Shown: in pieces, positions 9,995-18,798 of the stretch | How the letters are laid out: each line of letters starts with the position of its first letter | Numbering within the stretch: position 1 is the first letter of the stretch | Source: Paludibacter sp. 47-17 | Lineage (GTDB): Bacteria; Bacteroidota; Bacteroidia; Bacteroidales; Paludibacteraceae | Assembly (NCBI GenBank): GCA_001898935.1 | Contig: MKVT01000008.1 | Coordinates: forward strand, 186,001-250,000 | Length of the DNA stretch: 64,000 nucleotides | Direction of reading: 5' to 3' | Program-made: the position numbers and the translations under genes | The notes under the pieces: model-generated | The model's input: the letters and a program-made list of their open reading frames with translations, nothing else | Told to the model about the DNA's origin: nothing | Databases searched by the model: none

Positions 9995-10257
9995 GTATAA
10001 TGAAGCAAGTTGTATAAATATTAATTCAATTCGTAAATGGTGCGGTGATTTATACGTTTTGGTGTATCGATTACCCTCTGGACGGCTTACTTTTGCATCG
10101 ATTACAAAAAACGGAAGGAGGTGCCCACTCATGATAACCGAAGACATGAGAGCTTAGCCGGAGCTTAACCGGTAAAACAAAATGCTGTAACAGTGGTTGC
10201 AGTACTATCCAAAAGTTTATTTACACAAACCTGTTTTTAATTTTAAATCGTACAACT

Positions 10258-11094
10258 ATGAAAAAGTTAATTTGTTTGTCGGTTATCGTGATGGGTCTCC
10301 TTCTTGTTTCCTGTGAGAAAAGCTCCGATAGCCAAGTGGAGAAAAAGAATGAATCCGCCGGACTGTTAGAAAAGGCCCGGCAGTTTTCGAAACAACACGA
10401 TCAGTTGGTTCTGCAAATGATGGAGCTCGATAAAGAGTTGCTGCGTAAGGGCGTGTCCTCTGCTATTGGCAGTGCCGGTGGCCGGCTGCGCGAGCAAGTC
10501 CTGCAAGTGGTATTTCAGGTAACCGGTATAAAGCCCGAGATTGCCGATCCCGGATCTCAGAAGGTATTGCAGGCCAGTTCCGGCGATCCCGGTTATTTCT
10601 GGGTTTCGTTGGATACCGATGCCATCAGTCTGGCTCCCTATGCCGAGTCGAGCACCGGTCTTCAGTTTTTGGGAAGTGTTGATGATCTTGTCGAAGATCA
10701 AAACCTGAGTTTGGAAGAAAAACTGGATCGTCTGGAGTTGTTATCGGCCGAAGCTGCGAACAATACCCAGCTGGGAACAGCTGAGATGGAGCGCGTGCTT
10801 ACTACCATCGAAGTACTGAAAGGTTCGTTGCAGCTCTGGAGCAGTTTTCCGGAGCAGGCGCCCTCATTGTCACCCGCTCAGGGTTTAATGAAAGTATCGA
10901 TTCGCGATTGGAGCCGGTGGAAAAAACTAGGATTCGTTGCGGCAGCCGATGCCGTCGGCGGTGCGCTCGGTTTTTTTCTGGGCGGTTATATCGTTGTCAA
11001 TGGTGTACCTGTTTATTTGCCTGCTGGTCCGACGGGATTGGCCGGTACTGCCGCCGCCTTGTCGTTTATTGCTGCAAAAATGGTTGGATGGTGA
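10258..11094 (+). CDS. Hypothetical lipoprotein with glycine-rich hydrophobic C-terminus
   Basis: MKKLICLSVIVMGLLLVSCEKSS lipobox; C-terminus AAADAVGGALGFFLGGYIVVNGVPVYLPAGPTGLAGTAAALSFIAAKMVGW. Confidence 0.75.
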   Translation: MKKLICLSVIVMGLLLVSCEKSSDSQVEKKNESAGLLEKARQFSKQHDQLVLQMMELDKELLRKGVSSAIGSAGGRLREQVLQVVFQVTGIKPEIADPGSQKVLQASSGDPGYFWVSLDTDAISLAPYAESSTGLQFLGSVDDLVEDQNLSLEEKLDRLELLSAEAANNTQLGTAEMERVLTTIEVLKGSLQLWSSFPEQAPSLSPAQGLMKVSIRDWSRWKKLGFVAAADAVGGALGFFLGGYIVVNGVPVYLPAGPTGLAGTAAALSFIAAKMVGW

Positions 11095-11116
11095 AAATGA
11101 AAATAACGAATTGGTT

Positions 11117-11656
11117 ATGAAGCGGATAATAAACATGTGTCTTGGTGTTGTGATCGTGTTTGCGTCGTTGTTGCCCCTGAGTGCTCAGGAACGAAACGGT
11201 TTCACGTTGGGATTATCGTCCGACTTGTTTTCAGTGCCCTTAACCGAAGGTAGTAATTCGGTACGAGCCGGTTCGGTATCGGTGGGTTATGGAGTTGGCA
11301 AACACCTGCACTTTGCTGTCGGCTGGGAAAACCATTTGCTTCTGGAGCCGGCATTATCGGGCTATGCAAGTAAGAATGGTTTGTTGCTGGAAGCTGAATA
11401 TCGAACGGAATCCCGGCGCTATCGCCGGGGGGGCTTTGGATTCAATGTGCAGTTGGTAAAAGGGGGAGGCGATTTTTTCTCGGTCGATGATTATTCCGCA
11501 GGTGCCGGCATGCGTTGGTATACCGCCGGAAACTTCTTTATAGGAAGTGGTTTCCGATACGACAATTGGTTGCCTGCTCAACCGCAACTTCAAAACACTA
11601 CTTCGCTAAACTGGTACTGGCAGCTTGGAATAAAAATATCATCCCGTAAGGAATGA
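11117..11656 (+). CDS. Hypothetical outer-membrane beta-barrel protein
   Basis: ATG at 11117 gives MKRIINMCLGVVIVFASLLPLSAQERNG signal peptide; alternating aromatic/polar strands; the longer ORF from 10937 overlaps the preceding gene. Confidence 0.65.
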   Translation: MKRIINMCLGVVIVFASLLPLSAQERNGFTLGLSSDLFSVPLTEGSNSVRAGSVSVGYGVGKHLHFAVGWENHLLLEPALSGYASKNGLLLEAEYRTESRRYRRGGFGFNVQLVKGGGDFFSVDDYSAGAGMRWYTAGNFFIGSGFRYDNWLPAQPQLQNTTSLNWYWQLGIKISSRKE

Positions 11657-11708
11657 GTTGCGTTCACCTGGTTTTGAACAGACAATGTAGATTTTTATTG
11701 TTTACAGT

Positions 11709-11733
11709 CGGGGGTAAGTTCAACTTACCCCCG
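11709..11733. terminator. GC-rich inverted repeat between convergent genes
   Basis: cgggggtaagtt-c-aacttacccccg, perfect arms, between genes ending at 11656 (+) and 11751 (-). Confidence 0.75.
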
Positions 11734-11750
11734 TAAAACGCAATGAATTG

Positions 11751-12818
11751 CTAATAGTGTTTTGCCTGTTCGTCGCCCCGTATGATCCTCAGGCCTGCTT
11801 GCGCCAGTGCTCTCATTTCATCTTCACCGGGATATACCGCAACTTTACACATGGGCGATATCATACGCGTAATATAATTAACGATCAATTCGTTGTAGGC
11901 TATCCCGCCCGTCAGTATTACGGCATCGGCTTTGCCTTCCAGTACAGCCAGCATGGAGCCGATTTCTTTCGCTACACTGTAAGCCATGGCTTCCAGTATC
12001 AAACGAGCATGAAAATCGCCGTTCATAGCCAGCTGATAGGCCGTATTTACATCGTTGGTACCCAGGTGTGCAACCAATCCGCCCTTACCTACCAGCAAGC
12101 GCTGTATCTCTTCCTGTTCGTAAATTCCGGCATATATAACCCGGATCAGCGCTCCGGCATCCATGGTGCCTGCACGCTGCGGCGAAAAAGGACCAAAACC
12201 ATCGAGGGCCTGGTTGGTATCGACCACCCGCCCCAATCGATGAGCTGCAACCGAGATACCGCCCCCCATATGCGCAATCACCAGGTTTAACGATTCGTAA
12301 CTCGTACCCATATCGGAAGCGTATTTGCGCCCGATAGCTTTGTGATTCAGCGCATGAAACGACGACCGGCGGGGGAACTGGGGCAATCCGCTGATACGGG
12401 CCACATCCTGCAATTCGTCGACAACCACCGGATCGGCAATATAAGCCTTGCAGTCGGGTATTTTATGCGCTATCTCCTGTGCCAGAATGGCACCCAGATT
12501 ACTGGCATGTTCACCATTCAGTACCTGACGCAAATCATAAATCATTCGCTCGTTCACTTCATATACTCCCGATTGCAGCGGACGCAACAAGCCGCCGCGG
12601 CCTACCACCACATCGATGGTCGCTAAGTCGATCTTTTCTTTCGCTAAATATTCCAGTATATGATTGCGGCGAAATTGGTATTGATCAATAACATGAGGAA
12701 AATTGTGCAATTCCTGAGTCGAATGTTTCACTGTACTTGAAAGCAAAACATGCTCGTCGTCAAAAACAGCAATTTTCGTGGAAGTCGACCCCGGGTTGAT
12801 GACTAATATTCTGTGCAT
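11751..12818 (-). CDS. buk: Butyrate kinase
   Basis: MHRILVINPGSTSTKIAVFDDE; acetokinase-family GGLLRPLQSGVYEVN, HMGGGISVAAHRLGRVVDTNQALDGFGPFSPQRAG. Confidence 0.95.
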   Translation of the reverse strand: MHRILVINPGSTSTKIAVFDDEHVLLSSTVKHSTQELHNFPHVIDQYQFRRNHILEYLAKEKIDLATIDVVVGRGGLLRPLQSGVYEVNERMIYDLRQVLNGEHASNLGAILAQEIAHKIPDCKAYIADPVVVDELQDVARISGLPQFPRRSSFHALNHKAIGRKYASDMGTSYESLNLVIAHMGGGISVAAHRLGRVVDTNQALDGFGPFSPQRAGTMDAGALIRVIYAGIYEQEEIQRLLVGKGGLVAHLGTNDVNTAYQLAMNGDFHARLILEAMAYSVAKEIGSMLAVLEGKADAVILTGGIAYNELIVNYITRMISPMCKVAVYPGEDEMRALAQAGLRIIRGDEQAKHY

Positions 12819-12837
12819 ATATTCGATTTAAGGTAGT

Positions 12838-13938
12838 TTATTTGGGTGCAGTATGATACAGGTAGAGCCCGATCCCCAGGAACAACAGGTTGGGCAGCCA
12901 TACAGCCATCAGGGGCGACATGGCGCCGCTCACCGAAAAAGATGTCGACAAGGTTGAGAACAGAATGTACAAGGCACTCAGTGCGATTCCGATTCCGAGA
13001 TTTATGCCCATCCCGCCGCGCACTTTTCGCGACGACAGGGAGACTCCCATCAGGGTCATTATAAATGCAGCCAAGGGCATCGCATACCGTTTGTAATACT
13101 CGTCCTCGAAGGCAAAAGTATTGCCTATTCCCCTGGTTTTCAGCCGGTCGATATGTTGCCGGAGTTCCTGGTTGTTCAGCTGGGCGCTTTCCTTTGCCGA
13201 AATAAAGAATTCGGCAGGTTGTACGTTGATGGTTGTATCGAGGCTTTCGCCCCGGTGCAGGTATTCGCGCATGCCCTGGAAATCGCGCTGCATATAATCC
13301 TGCACCTTCCAATGATAAGCCGAGTCCCAGCTCACGCTTTCGGCGGTGAGGCGCGATACCAGTTTTTTCTCATCAAATTTTTCCAGCGACATACGGTATC
13401 CCTTGTTCTGGTCAATTTCAAAGCGTTCGATGTATAGAATCACTCCCGGCTCGATTTCCATTTGAATATTTCGGGCGTAATTGGTTTTGAATTTTTTAAT
13501 GTATTGATTTTCAAAGGCTAGTAATTCGGCGTTGGAAGGCGGGATGATGTAGCCACCCAGGAAGAATGACATTACGAAAATAATAAACGCCGAGATGGCA
13601 TAAGGAACCATCAGGCGTTTAAAGCTGATGCCACTGGCCAGCATGGCGATAATTTCGGAGTTGCCCGCCAGTTTCGAAGTAAAAAAGATAACCGATAAAA
13701 AAGTGAACAGCGGAGTTAGCATGTTCAGATAAAACGGAATAAAATTGAAATAATAATCGAACACAATGGCCTCCAGCGGTGCATTGTTGTCGAAAAAGTT
13801 ATCCAGTTTTTCACTCAGGTCGAAAATGACGGCTATACTGAGAATAAGCACAATCGAAAAGAAGAAGGTGCCGAGGAATTTTTTTATAATGTACAGGTCG
13901 ATTCGCTTCAACCCGATTTTGCGGTAATCCAGCTTCAT
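12838..13938 (-). CDS. LptF/LptG family permease (YjgP/YjgQ)
   Basis: IDLYIIKKFLGTFFFSIVLILSIAVIFDLSEKLDNF and six-TM topology. Confidence 0.9.
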   Translation of the reverse strand: MKLDYRKIGLKRIDLYIIKKFLGTFFFSIVLILSIAVIFDLSEKLDNFFDNNAPLEAIVFDYYFNFIPFYLNMLTPLFTFLSVIFFTSKLAGNSEIIAMLASGISFKRLMVPYAISAFIIFVMSFFLGGYIIPPSNAELLAFENQYIKKFKTNYARNIQMEIEPGVILYIERFEIDQNKGYRMSLEKFDEKKLVSRLTAESVSWDSAYHWKVQDYMQRDFQGMREYLHRGESLDTTINVQPAEFFISAKESAQLNNQELRQHIDRLKTRGIGNTFAFEDEYYKRYAMPLAAFIMTLMGVSLSSRKVRGGMGINLGIGIALSALYILFSTLSTSFSVSGAMSPLMAVWLPNLLFLGIGLYLYHTAPK

Positions 13939-13957
13939 GTTTCAGTAGGGTGGTGTT

Positions 13958-14509
13958 TCACTGATTAAAATGCGTGTTGAATTTCTCGGGAAAGCGGGTG
14001 TTAACGGTCGCGTAAAAGCGTTGCAACTCCCGGAGATCGGCTTTCTCGTCTCCGGTAGGATGAAAAATACGGGTAATGCCCATTTCTTTTTTCTTGTAGT
14101 CGAGGTAAGCCAATTGGATGGGGACGTTCGCTTTCAATGCAATGTAATAAAATCCCATCTTCCAGGAACTGGTTCTGCTGCGGGTGCCCTCGGGAGTGAT
14201 CGCCAGGTGAAACCGTTTGCGCCGGCTAAATTCTCCGGCCATTTGTTCGGTCACCGAATTCTTTTTCGACCGATCGACCGGCACTCCGCCCATCGAGCGC
14301 AGCAACAGGCCTAATGGAAAGAAAAACCAGCTTTTCTTCATCAAAAAGTTGGCTTCACGACCTGCCGACCAGTACGATAGTTTCCCGATAATGAAATCCC
14401 AGTTGCTGGTGTGCGGTGCAACACATATGACACTTTTAACCGGCTCATCCACCGTGATTTTCATCTTCCAGCCCATCTGCCGTATGATCCACGTGCTTAC
14501 TTTCTGCAT
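13958..14509 (-). CDS. 1-acyl-sn-glycerol-3-phosphate acyltransferase family (PlsC-like)
   Basis: CVAPHTSNWDFIIG (variant HxxxxD), AITPEGTRSRTSSWKMGFYYIA; internal ATG at 14509 preferred. Confidence 0.82.
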   Translation of the reverse strand: MQKVSTWIIRQMGWKMKITVDEPVKSVICVAPHTSNWDFIIGKLSYWSAGREANFLMKKSWFFFPLGLLLRSMGGVPVDRSKKNSVTEQMAGEFSRRKRFHLAITPEGTRSRTSSWKMGFYYIALKANVPIQLAYLDYKKKEMGITRIFHPTGDEKADLRELQRFYATVNTRFPEKFNTHFNQ

Positions 14510-14657
14510 ATTTATAATTTGAAGTGCAAATCTACAAAAAATTTGACAAGCTACCGTGCTATCCGAAAACAAAAATTAATTAGTAACTTTGCAATCTTTA
14601 TAATTTTTGCAAGTGTTATTGTTTTCTTGGTTGTTAATTGATTGTACGTTCCTATAA

Positions 14658-17030
14658 ATGAAGTTGTTAGAAGATTTAAACGACGATCAGCGCGCTGCTG
14701 TCGAATTTGTTGACGGTGCCTCTCTCGTGATCGCGGGCGCAGGCTCGGGAAAGACACGTGTGCTTACGTATAAAATTGCTTATTTGCTTAAAAAGGGCCT
14801 CGCTCCTTCGTCGATTCTGGCGTTAACCTTTACCAATAAAGCGGCGCGTGAGATGAAAAAGCGGATTGCCGATATGGTGGGCGAACGCACGGCCCGCTAT
14901 CTTTGGATGGGTACTTTTCACGCTGTTTTTTCACGGATTTTAAGAGCGGAGGCTGCCCATATAGGCTTTTCGTCGCACTTTACCATCTATGATTCATCCG
15001 ATTCGGGTTCGCTCCTCAAATCGATTATCAAAGAGATGAAGCTCGACGATAAACAATACAGGCCGGGTTTAGTCCACAGCCGTATTTCGGCAGCTAAAAA
15101 CAACCTGATCACTCCTGCTGCTTATTCGGGCTCTACCGATTTATTGAAGTCGGACAACAATGCCCGTGTGCCCCGGATTCACGAAATTTATCACGTGTAT
15201 ACCGAACGGTGCAGGATGGCCGATGCCATGGACTTCGACGATTTACTGCTGCAGACCAATATACTTTTCCGCGATCATCCCGAAGTTCTGAATAAATACC
15301 GGGAGCACTTTCAGTATATTCTGGTAGACGAATACCAGGATACCAATTATGCTCAGTATCTGATTGTAAAAAAGTTGTCGGAACAGCACCAGCGTATTTG
15401 CGTGGTGGGCGACGATGCACAAAGTATTTATTCGTTCCGGGGGGCCAATATCGATAATATCCTTCAGTTTAAAAACAATTACAGCTCGGCGCAGGTGTTT
15501 AAATTGGAACAAAACTACCGTTCTACCCAAACCATCGTCAATGCCGCCAACAGCCTGATCGACAAAAATGCCCACCAAATACGCAAGAAAGTATTCTCCG
15601 AAAAGGCGAAAGGGCAAAAAATCAAGGTGTTGCAGGTGTATTCGGATATTGAAGAAGGGCAGGTTATTGCCAATCATATAGCCGATTTCAAGCATCTCGA
15701 CGAATACGATTACCAGGACATCGCGGTGCTTTACCGCACCAATGCGCAATCGCGTGTCATGGAAGATCAACTGCGGAAAAATTACATTCCTTACCGCATT
15801 TACGGAGGCCTTTCGTTTTACCAGCGCAAGGAAATCAAAGATGTGATTGCCTATGGAAGGTTGATTGTGAATCCGAACGATGAGGAAGCGCTGAAGCGCA
15901 TTATTAATTATCCGGCTCGCGGGATTGGCGATACAACGCTCAATAAGTTGCTCGAATGTGCGGCCTTGCATGCGGTAAGTGCCTGGGAAGTACTCAACCA
16001 GCCGCTGCAGTACAACCTGGCAGTGAATGCGGGCACCGCCAAAAAACTAACCGGTTTTGCCGATATGATGAAGGTGTTTATGGCTCAGGCCGAAGTGCTG
16101 AATGCCTACGAACTAACCGGGTTGGTGATTAAAAGTACCGGGCTGTTGAGCGATACCTATGTCGACCGGTCGCCCGAGAACCTGAGCCGGCAGGAAAACG
16201 TTCAGGAATTGCTCAACGCCATCCATGAGTTTTGCGAAACCAGGGCCGATGCCGATGAGCCGGCGCAACTGACCGATTTCCTGTCGGAGGTGTCGTTGCT
16301 CACCGATCAGGATACTGATAAAGAATCGGAGAAAGATAAAGTAACTCTGATGACGGTGCATGCTGCCAAGGGTTTGGAATTCAAGGTGGTTTTTGTTGTG
16401 GGGATGGAAGAGGAATTGTTCCCGTCGTTGTTTTCGATGGAGTCGCCCCGCGAATTGGAAGAAGAACGCCGCCTGTTTTACGTGGCCATCACCAGGGCCG
16501 AGGAACGTTGTTTCATCAGCTATGCCAAGTCGCGGTTTAAAAACGGGCAGATTCATTTTGCCAATCCCAGCCGGTTTATAAAGGATATCGATCCGGTGTA
16601 CCTCGATCAGCCTGCCGAATCGCCTTTTGCAGGTCGTACAACCGTATTCGACGATGATTTCGGACCTGATTCCGGTTTTAATCAGGGATTGAAGTTGCAA
16701 GGCGGACCTTTTCCATCGTTCGGGCGTTTGTCGAGGAAAGAGCCACCGGCTTCTCAGTCTTCTTCCTGGAAAGACGCTGCTCAGGAGAGGGCTTTGAATC
16801 CCGCCTCTGTAAATCCTAAAAAGCTTACAAAATTGTCGCGCCGGCAAGGCGATACTCCGGCAGCAGCTTCCTCGCTTCCTGTCGGTGCAAAAGTGCGCCA
16901 CCAACTCTTTGGCGAAGGAGTGGTGCTTGCGGTGAGCATGGCCGGTGCCAACGAAAAAGCAGAGATCGATTTTGGCTCCAAAGGAGTGAAAACCCTGCTG
17001 CTTAAATTTGCCAAGCTGGAGATTTTATAA
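14658..17030 (+). CDS. UvrD/PcrA-type ATP-dependent DNA helicase
   Basis: GAGSGKTRVLTYKIAYLL, LVDEYQDTNYAQY, VVGDDAQSIYSFRGA, TVHAAKGLEFKVVFVVGMEE. Confidence 0.96.
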   Translation: MKLLEDLNDDQRAAVEFVDGASLVIAGAGSGKTRVLTYKIAYLLKKGLAPSSILALTFTNKAAREMKKRIADMVGERTARYLWMGTFHAVFSRILRAEAAHIGFSSHFTIYDSSDSGSLLKSIIKEMKLDDKQYRPGLVHSRISAAKNNLITPAAYSGSTDLLKSDNNARVPRIHEIYHVYTERCRMADAMDFDDLLLQTNILFRDHPEVLNKYREHFQYILVDEYQDTNYAQYLIVKKLSEQHQRICVVGDDAQSIYSFRGANIDNILQFKNNYSSAQVFKLEQNYRSTQTIVNAANSLIDKNAHQIRKKVFSEKAKGQKIKVLQVYSDIEEGQVIANHIADFKHLDEYDYQDIAVLYRTNAQSRVMEDQLRKNYIPYRIYGGLSFYQRKEIKDVIAYGRLIVNPNDEEALKRIINYPARGIGDTTLNKLLECAALHAVSAWEVLNQPLQYNLAVNAGTAKKLTGFADMMKVFMAQAEVLNAYELTGLVIKSTGLLSDTYVDRSPENLSRQENVQELLNAIHEFCETRADADEPAQLTDFLSEVSLLTDQDTDKESEKDKVTLMTVHAAKGLEFKVVFVVGMEEELFPSLFSMESPRELEEERRLFYVAITRAEERCFISYAKSRFKNGQIHFANPSRFIKDIDPVYLDQPAESPFAGRTTVFDDDFGPDSGFNQGLKLQGGPFPSFGRLSRKEPPASQSSSWKDAAQERALNPASVNPKKLTKLSRRQGDTPAAASSLPVGAKVRHQLFGEGVVLAVSMAGANEKAEIDFGSKGVKTLLLKFAKLEIL

Positions 17031-17786
17031 GCTTTCGGCCAGTATGTCCCTGATTATAAGCGATGCCAGCGTCATCCCAAACATAGCGGGCATGTAGCTG
17101 CAAGTGCCGTTGATGCGTTTGTGTGCGCTGTAGGGATTCGTTTCCGACTGCATGGCAGCTGTGTCGCCCATCTTTTCGGCGTCGATACTGCCTTTGTTTT
17201 TAAATTGTTCTTCGCTGAAAACGCAGTAAAACTTCTTGTCGACCCCGCCTCCGGCACGCAGGCGACGGCGCACAGCAGCAGCCAGCGGACAACCGGTCAC
17301 TTTATTGAATTCGGCTACCTTCATTTTTAAAGGGTCGGTTTTTAAAGCGGCCCCCATCGAAGCATACAGTTTGGCAGGGGTCAGGCAGGCCTGCCGGATC
17401 AAATGTACCTTGTGTTCGAGCGAATCGATGGCATCGACGATGTAATCGTAGGAGTCCAGTCCGAAAAGCGAATGCGTTTCGGAAGAATAGATCCGTTGCT
17501 GAATCGTAATTTCCGCCATGGGATTGATTTCTTTTAAACGCTCGTACATTACTTCCACTTTTGGCCGGCCTACTGTTGCAGTGGTTGCCGGCAACTGCCG
17601 GTTGATGTTCGATTCGGCCACCACATCGGCATCTACCAAGGTTATGTGCCCGATTCCCGAGCGCACCAGCATCTCGGCGCACCAGCTGCCCACTCCGCCT
17701 AACCCAAACAAAATCACCTTCTTGTGAGCAGCTTCTTCGAGAAACGAATCTCCGAAAAGCAACCCGGTACGTTGAAAAATTTCCAT
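17025..17786 (-). CDS. tcdA: tRNA threonylcarbamoyladenosine dehydratase (TcdA/CsdL, ThiF family)
   Basis: GLGGVGSWCAEMLVRSGIGHITLVDADVVAESNINRQLPA. Confidence 0.9.
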   Translation of the reverse strand: MEIFQRTGLLFGDSFLEEAAHKKVILFGLGGVGSWCAEMLVRSGIGHITLVDADVVAESNINRQLPATTATVGRPKVEVMYERLKEINPMAEITIQQRIYSSETHSLFGLDSYDYIVDAIDSLEHKVHLIRQACLTPAKLYASMGAALKTDPLKMKVAEFNKVTGCPLAAAVRRRLRAGGGVDKKFYCVFSEEQFKNKGSIDAEKMGDTAAMQSETNPYSAHKRINGTCSYMPAMFGMTLASLIIRDILAESL

Positions 17787-17789
17787 GTG

Positions 17790-18467
17790 CTATCCGTTCT
17801 GACTGATTAATTCCAGACTCCGTTTGTTGATAATCTCGAGGTGTTTACCCTGCATCCTGATGATCCCGTCTTTTTCGAATTCCGACAACATGCGGCTTAC
17901 ACTTTCGCGGCTGGTGTCGATGAGGTTGCCGATTTCGGCCTGCGACAAGGGGATGGTAAACCGGTCGGAACTGAAGATGTTTTTCGACATGTCGAGCAAT
18001 ACTTCGGCCAGATTGCCCCGGGTTTGTTTCTGTATGCGATTGGCACAGCGGCGGAACGAATCGATCTCGTACCGGCACAACGAGCGGATAATTTCAAATG
18101 CAAACTCATCGTTCGATTTCAACAAATCTTTAAATGTACCCATGTCGATAAAACAAACCTCGGTATCTTCCAGGGCGGTGATGGAATACTGATTGATTTT
18201 ATCGCCCACGGTAGTGGGAAGTCCCAGGTAAGTAGGGGGCTTGGCCAGTTTGACGATTTGCTCGCTGTAGGGACCGGTGATATGGATTTTTACCAGCCCT
18301 TTTCGTAAAAAAATTACATTGGTAGAGTAGGTGCCCTGTTTGATGATGGAGTCGCCTTTTTTGAATCCTACCACGATGTGGTTGTCCGATAAAAGTTGCA
18401 GATCGCAACCGGCCAGCTTAGCGGCTGCGTCGGAAATATAGATGCAATGGGTACAATCGGTTTTCAT
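17790..18467 (-). CDS. Crp/Fnr family transcriptional regulator
   Basis: cNMP-binding fold plus HTH LSQAEIGNLIDTSRESVSRMLSEFEKDGII. Confidence 0.92.
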   Translation of the reverse strand: MKTDCTHCIYISDAAAKLAGCDLQLLSDNHIVVGFKKGDSIIKQGTYSTNVIFLRKGLVKIHITGPYSEQIVKLAKPPTYLGLPTTVGDKINQYSITALEDTEVCFIDMGTFKDLLKSNDEFAFEIIRSLCRYEIDSFRRCANRIQKQTRGNLAEVLLDMSKNIFSSDRFTIPLSQAEIGNLIDTSRESVSRMLSEFEKDGIIRMQGKHLEIINKRSLELISQNG

Positions 18468-18537
18468 GAAGATTGTTTGTTATGTAGCATAGGCACAACA
18501 TTACAAGCTTCCTCGGTATTGCTGTACATATTTTACG

Positions 18538-18545
18538 CAAATATA
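18538..18545 (-). promoter_or_regulatory. Bacteroidota -7-like element TATATTTG for the Crp/Fnr gene
   Basis: caaatata on + strand = TATATTTG on - strand, upstream of start at 18467 and adjacent to palindrome. Confidence 0.45.
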
Positions 18546-18549
18546 TACA

Positions 18550-18567
18550 TTGTGATTTAAATCACAA
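18550..18567. promoter_or_regulatory. Perfect 18-bp palindrome TTGTGATTTAAATCACAA, candidate Crp/Fnr-type (or Rex-type) operator
   Basis: Direct reading; TTGTGA-N6-TCACAA upstream of the Crp/Fnr gene. Confidence 0.7.
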
Positions 18568-18798
18568 AATGCCGGTACGGATTTAACATCTTGTTTCCCT
18601 TGCCTACGAACAGACAAGGGACGCCTACGGTAACCTCCCTTTCGTATCTGTGAAACGGTAAATGTATATGAAACGATATTCCGGTTGTAATGAAACATAT
18701 CACATTATCAAGAGCCGTATCGCGGAGTATGAAGTTAACAAAGGTGAGTGATGGTATGGCTTTTTTTTGTATTTTTGGTTGCTCAAAATGTATATACA

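Noticed and set aside
9945-10157. 70-aa ORF after mscL
   Set aside because: Begins inside the strong terminator hairpin; no family resemblance.
17025-17030. Convergent overlap of helicase and tcdA stops as a possible regulatory overlap
   Set aside because: A 6-bp stop overlap is common in compact genomes; nothing further supports regulation.
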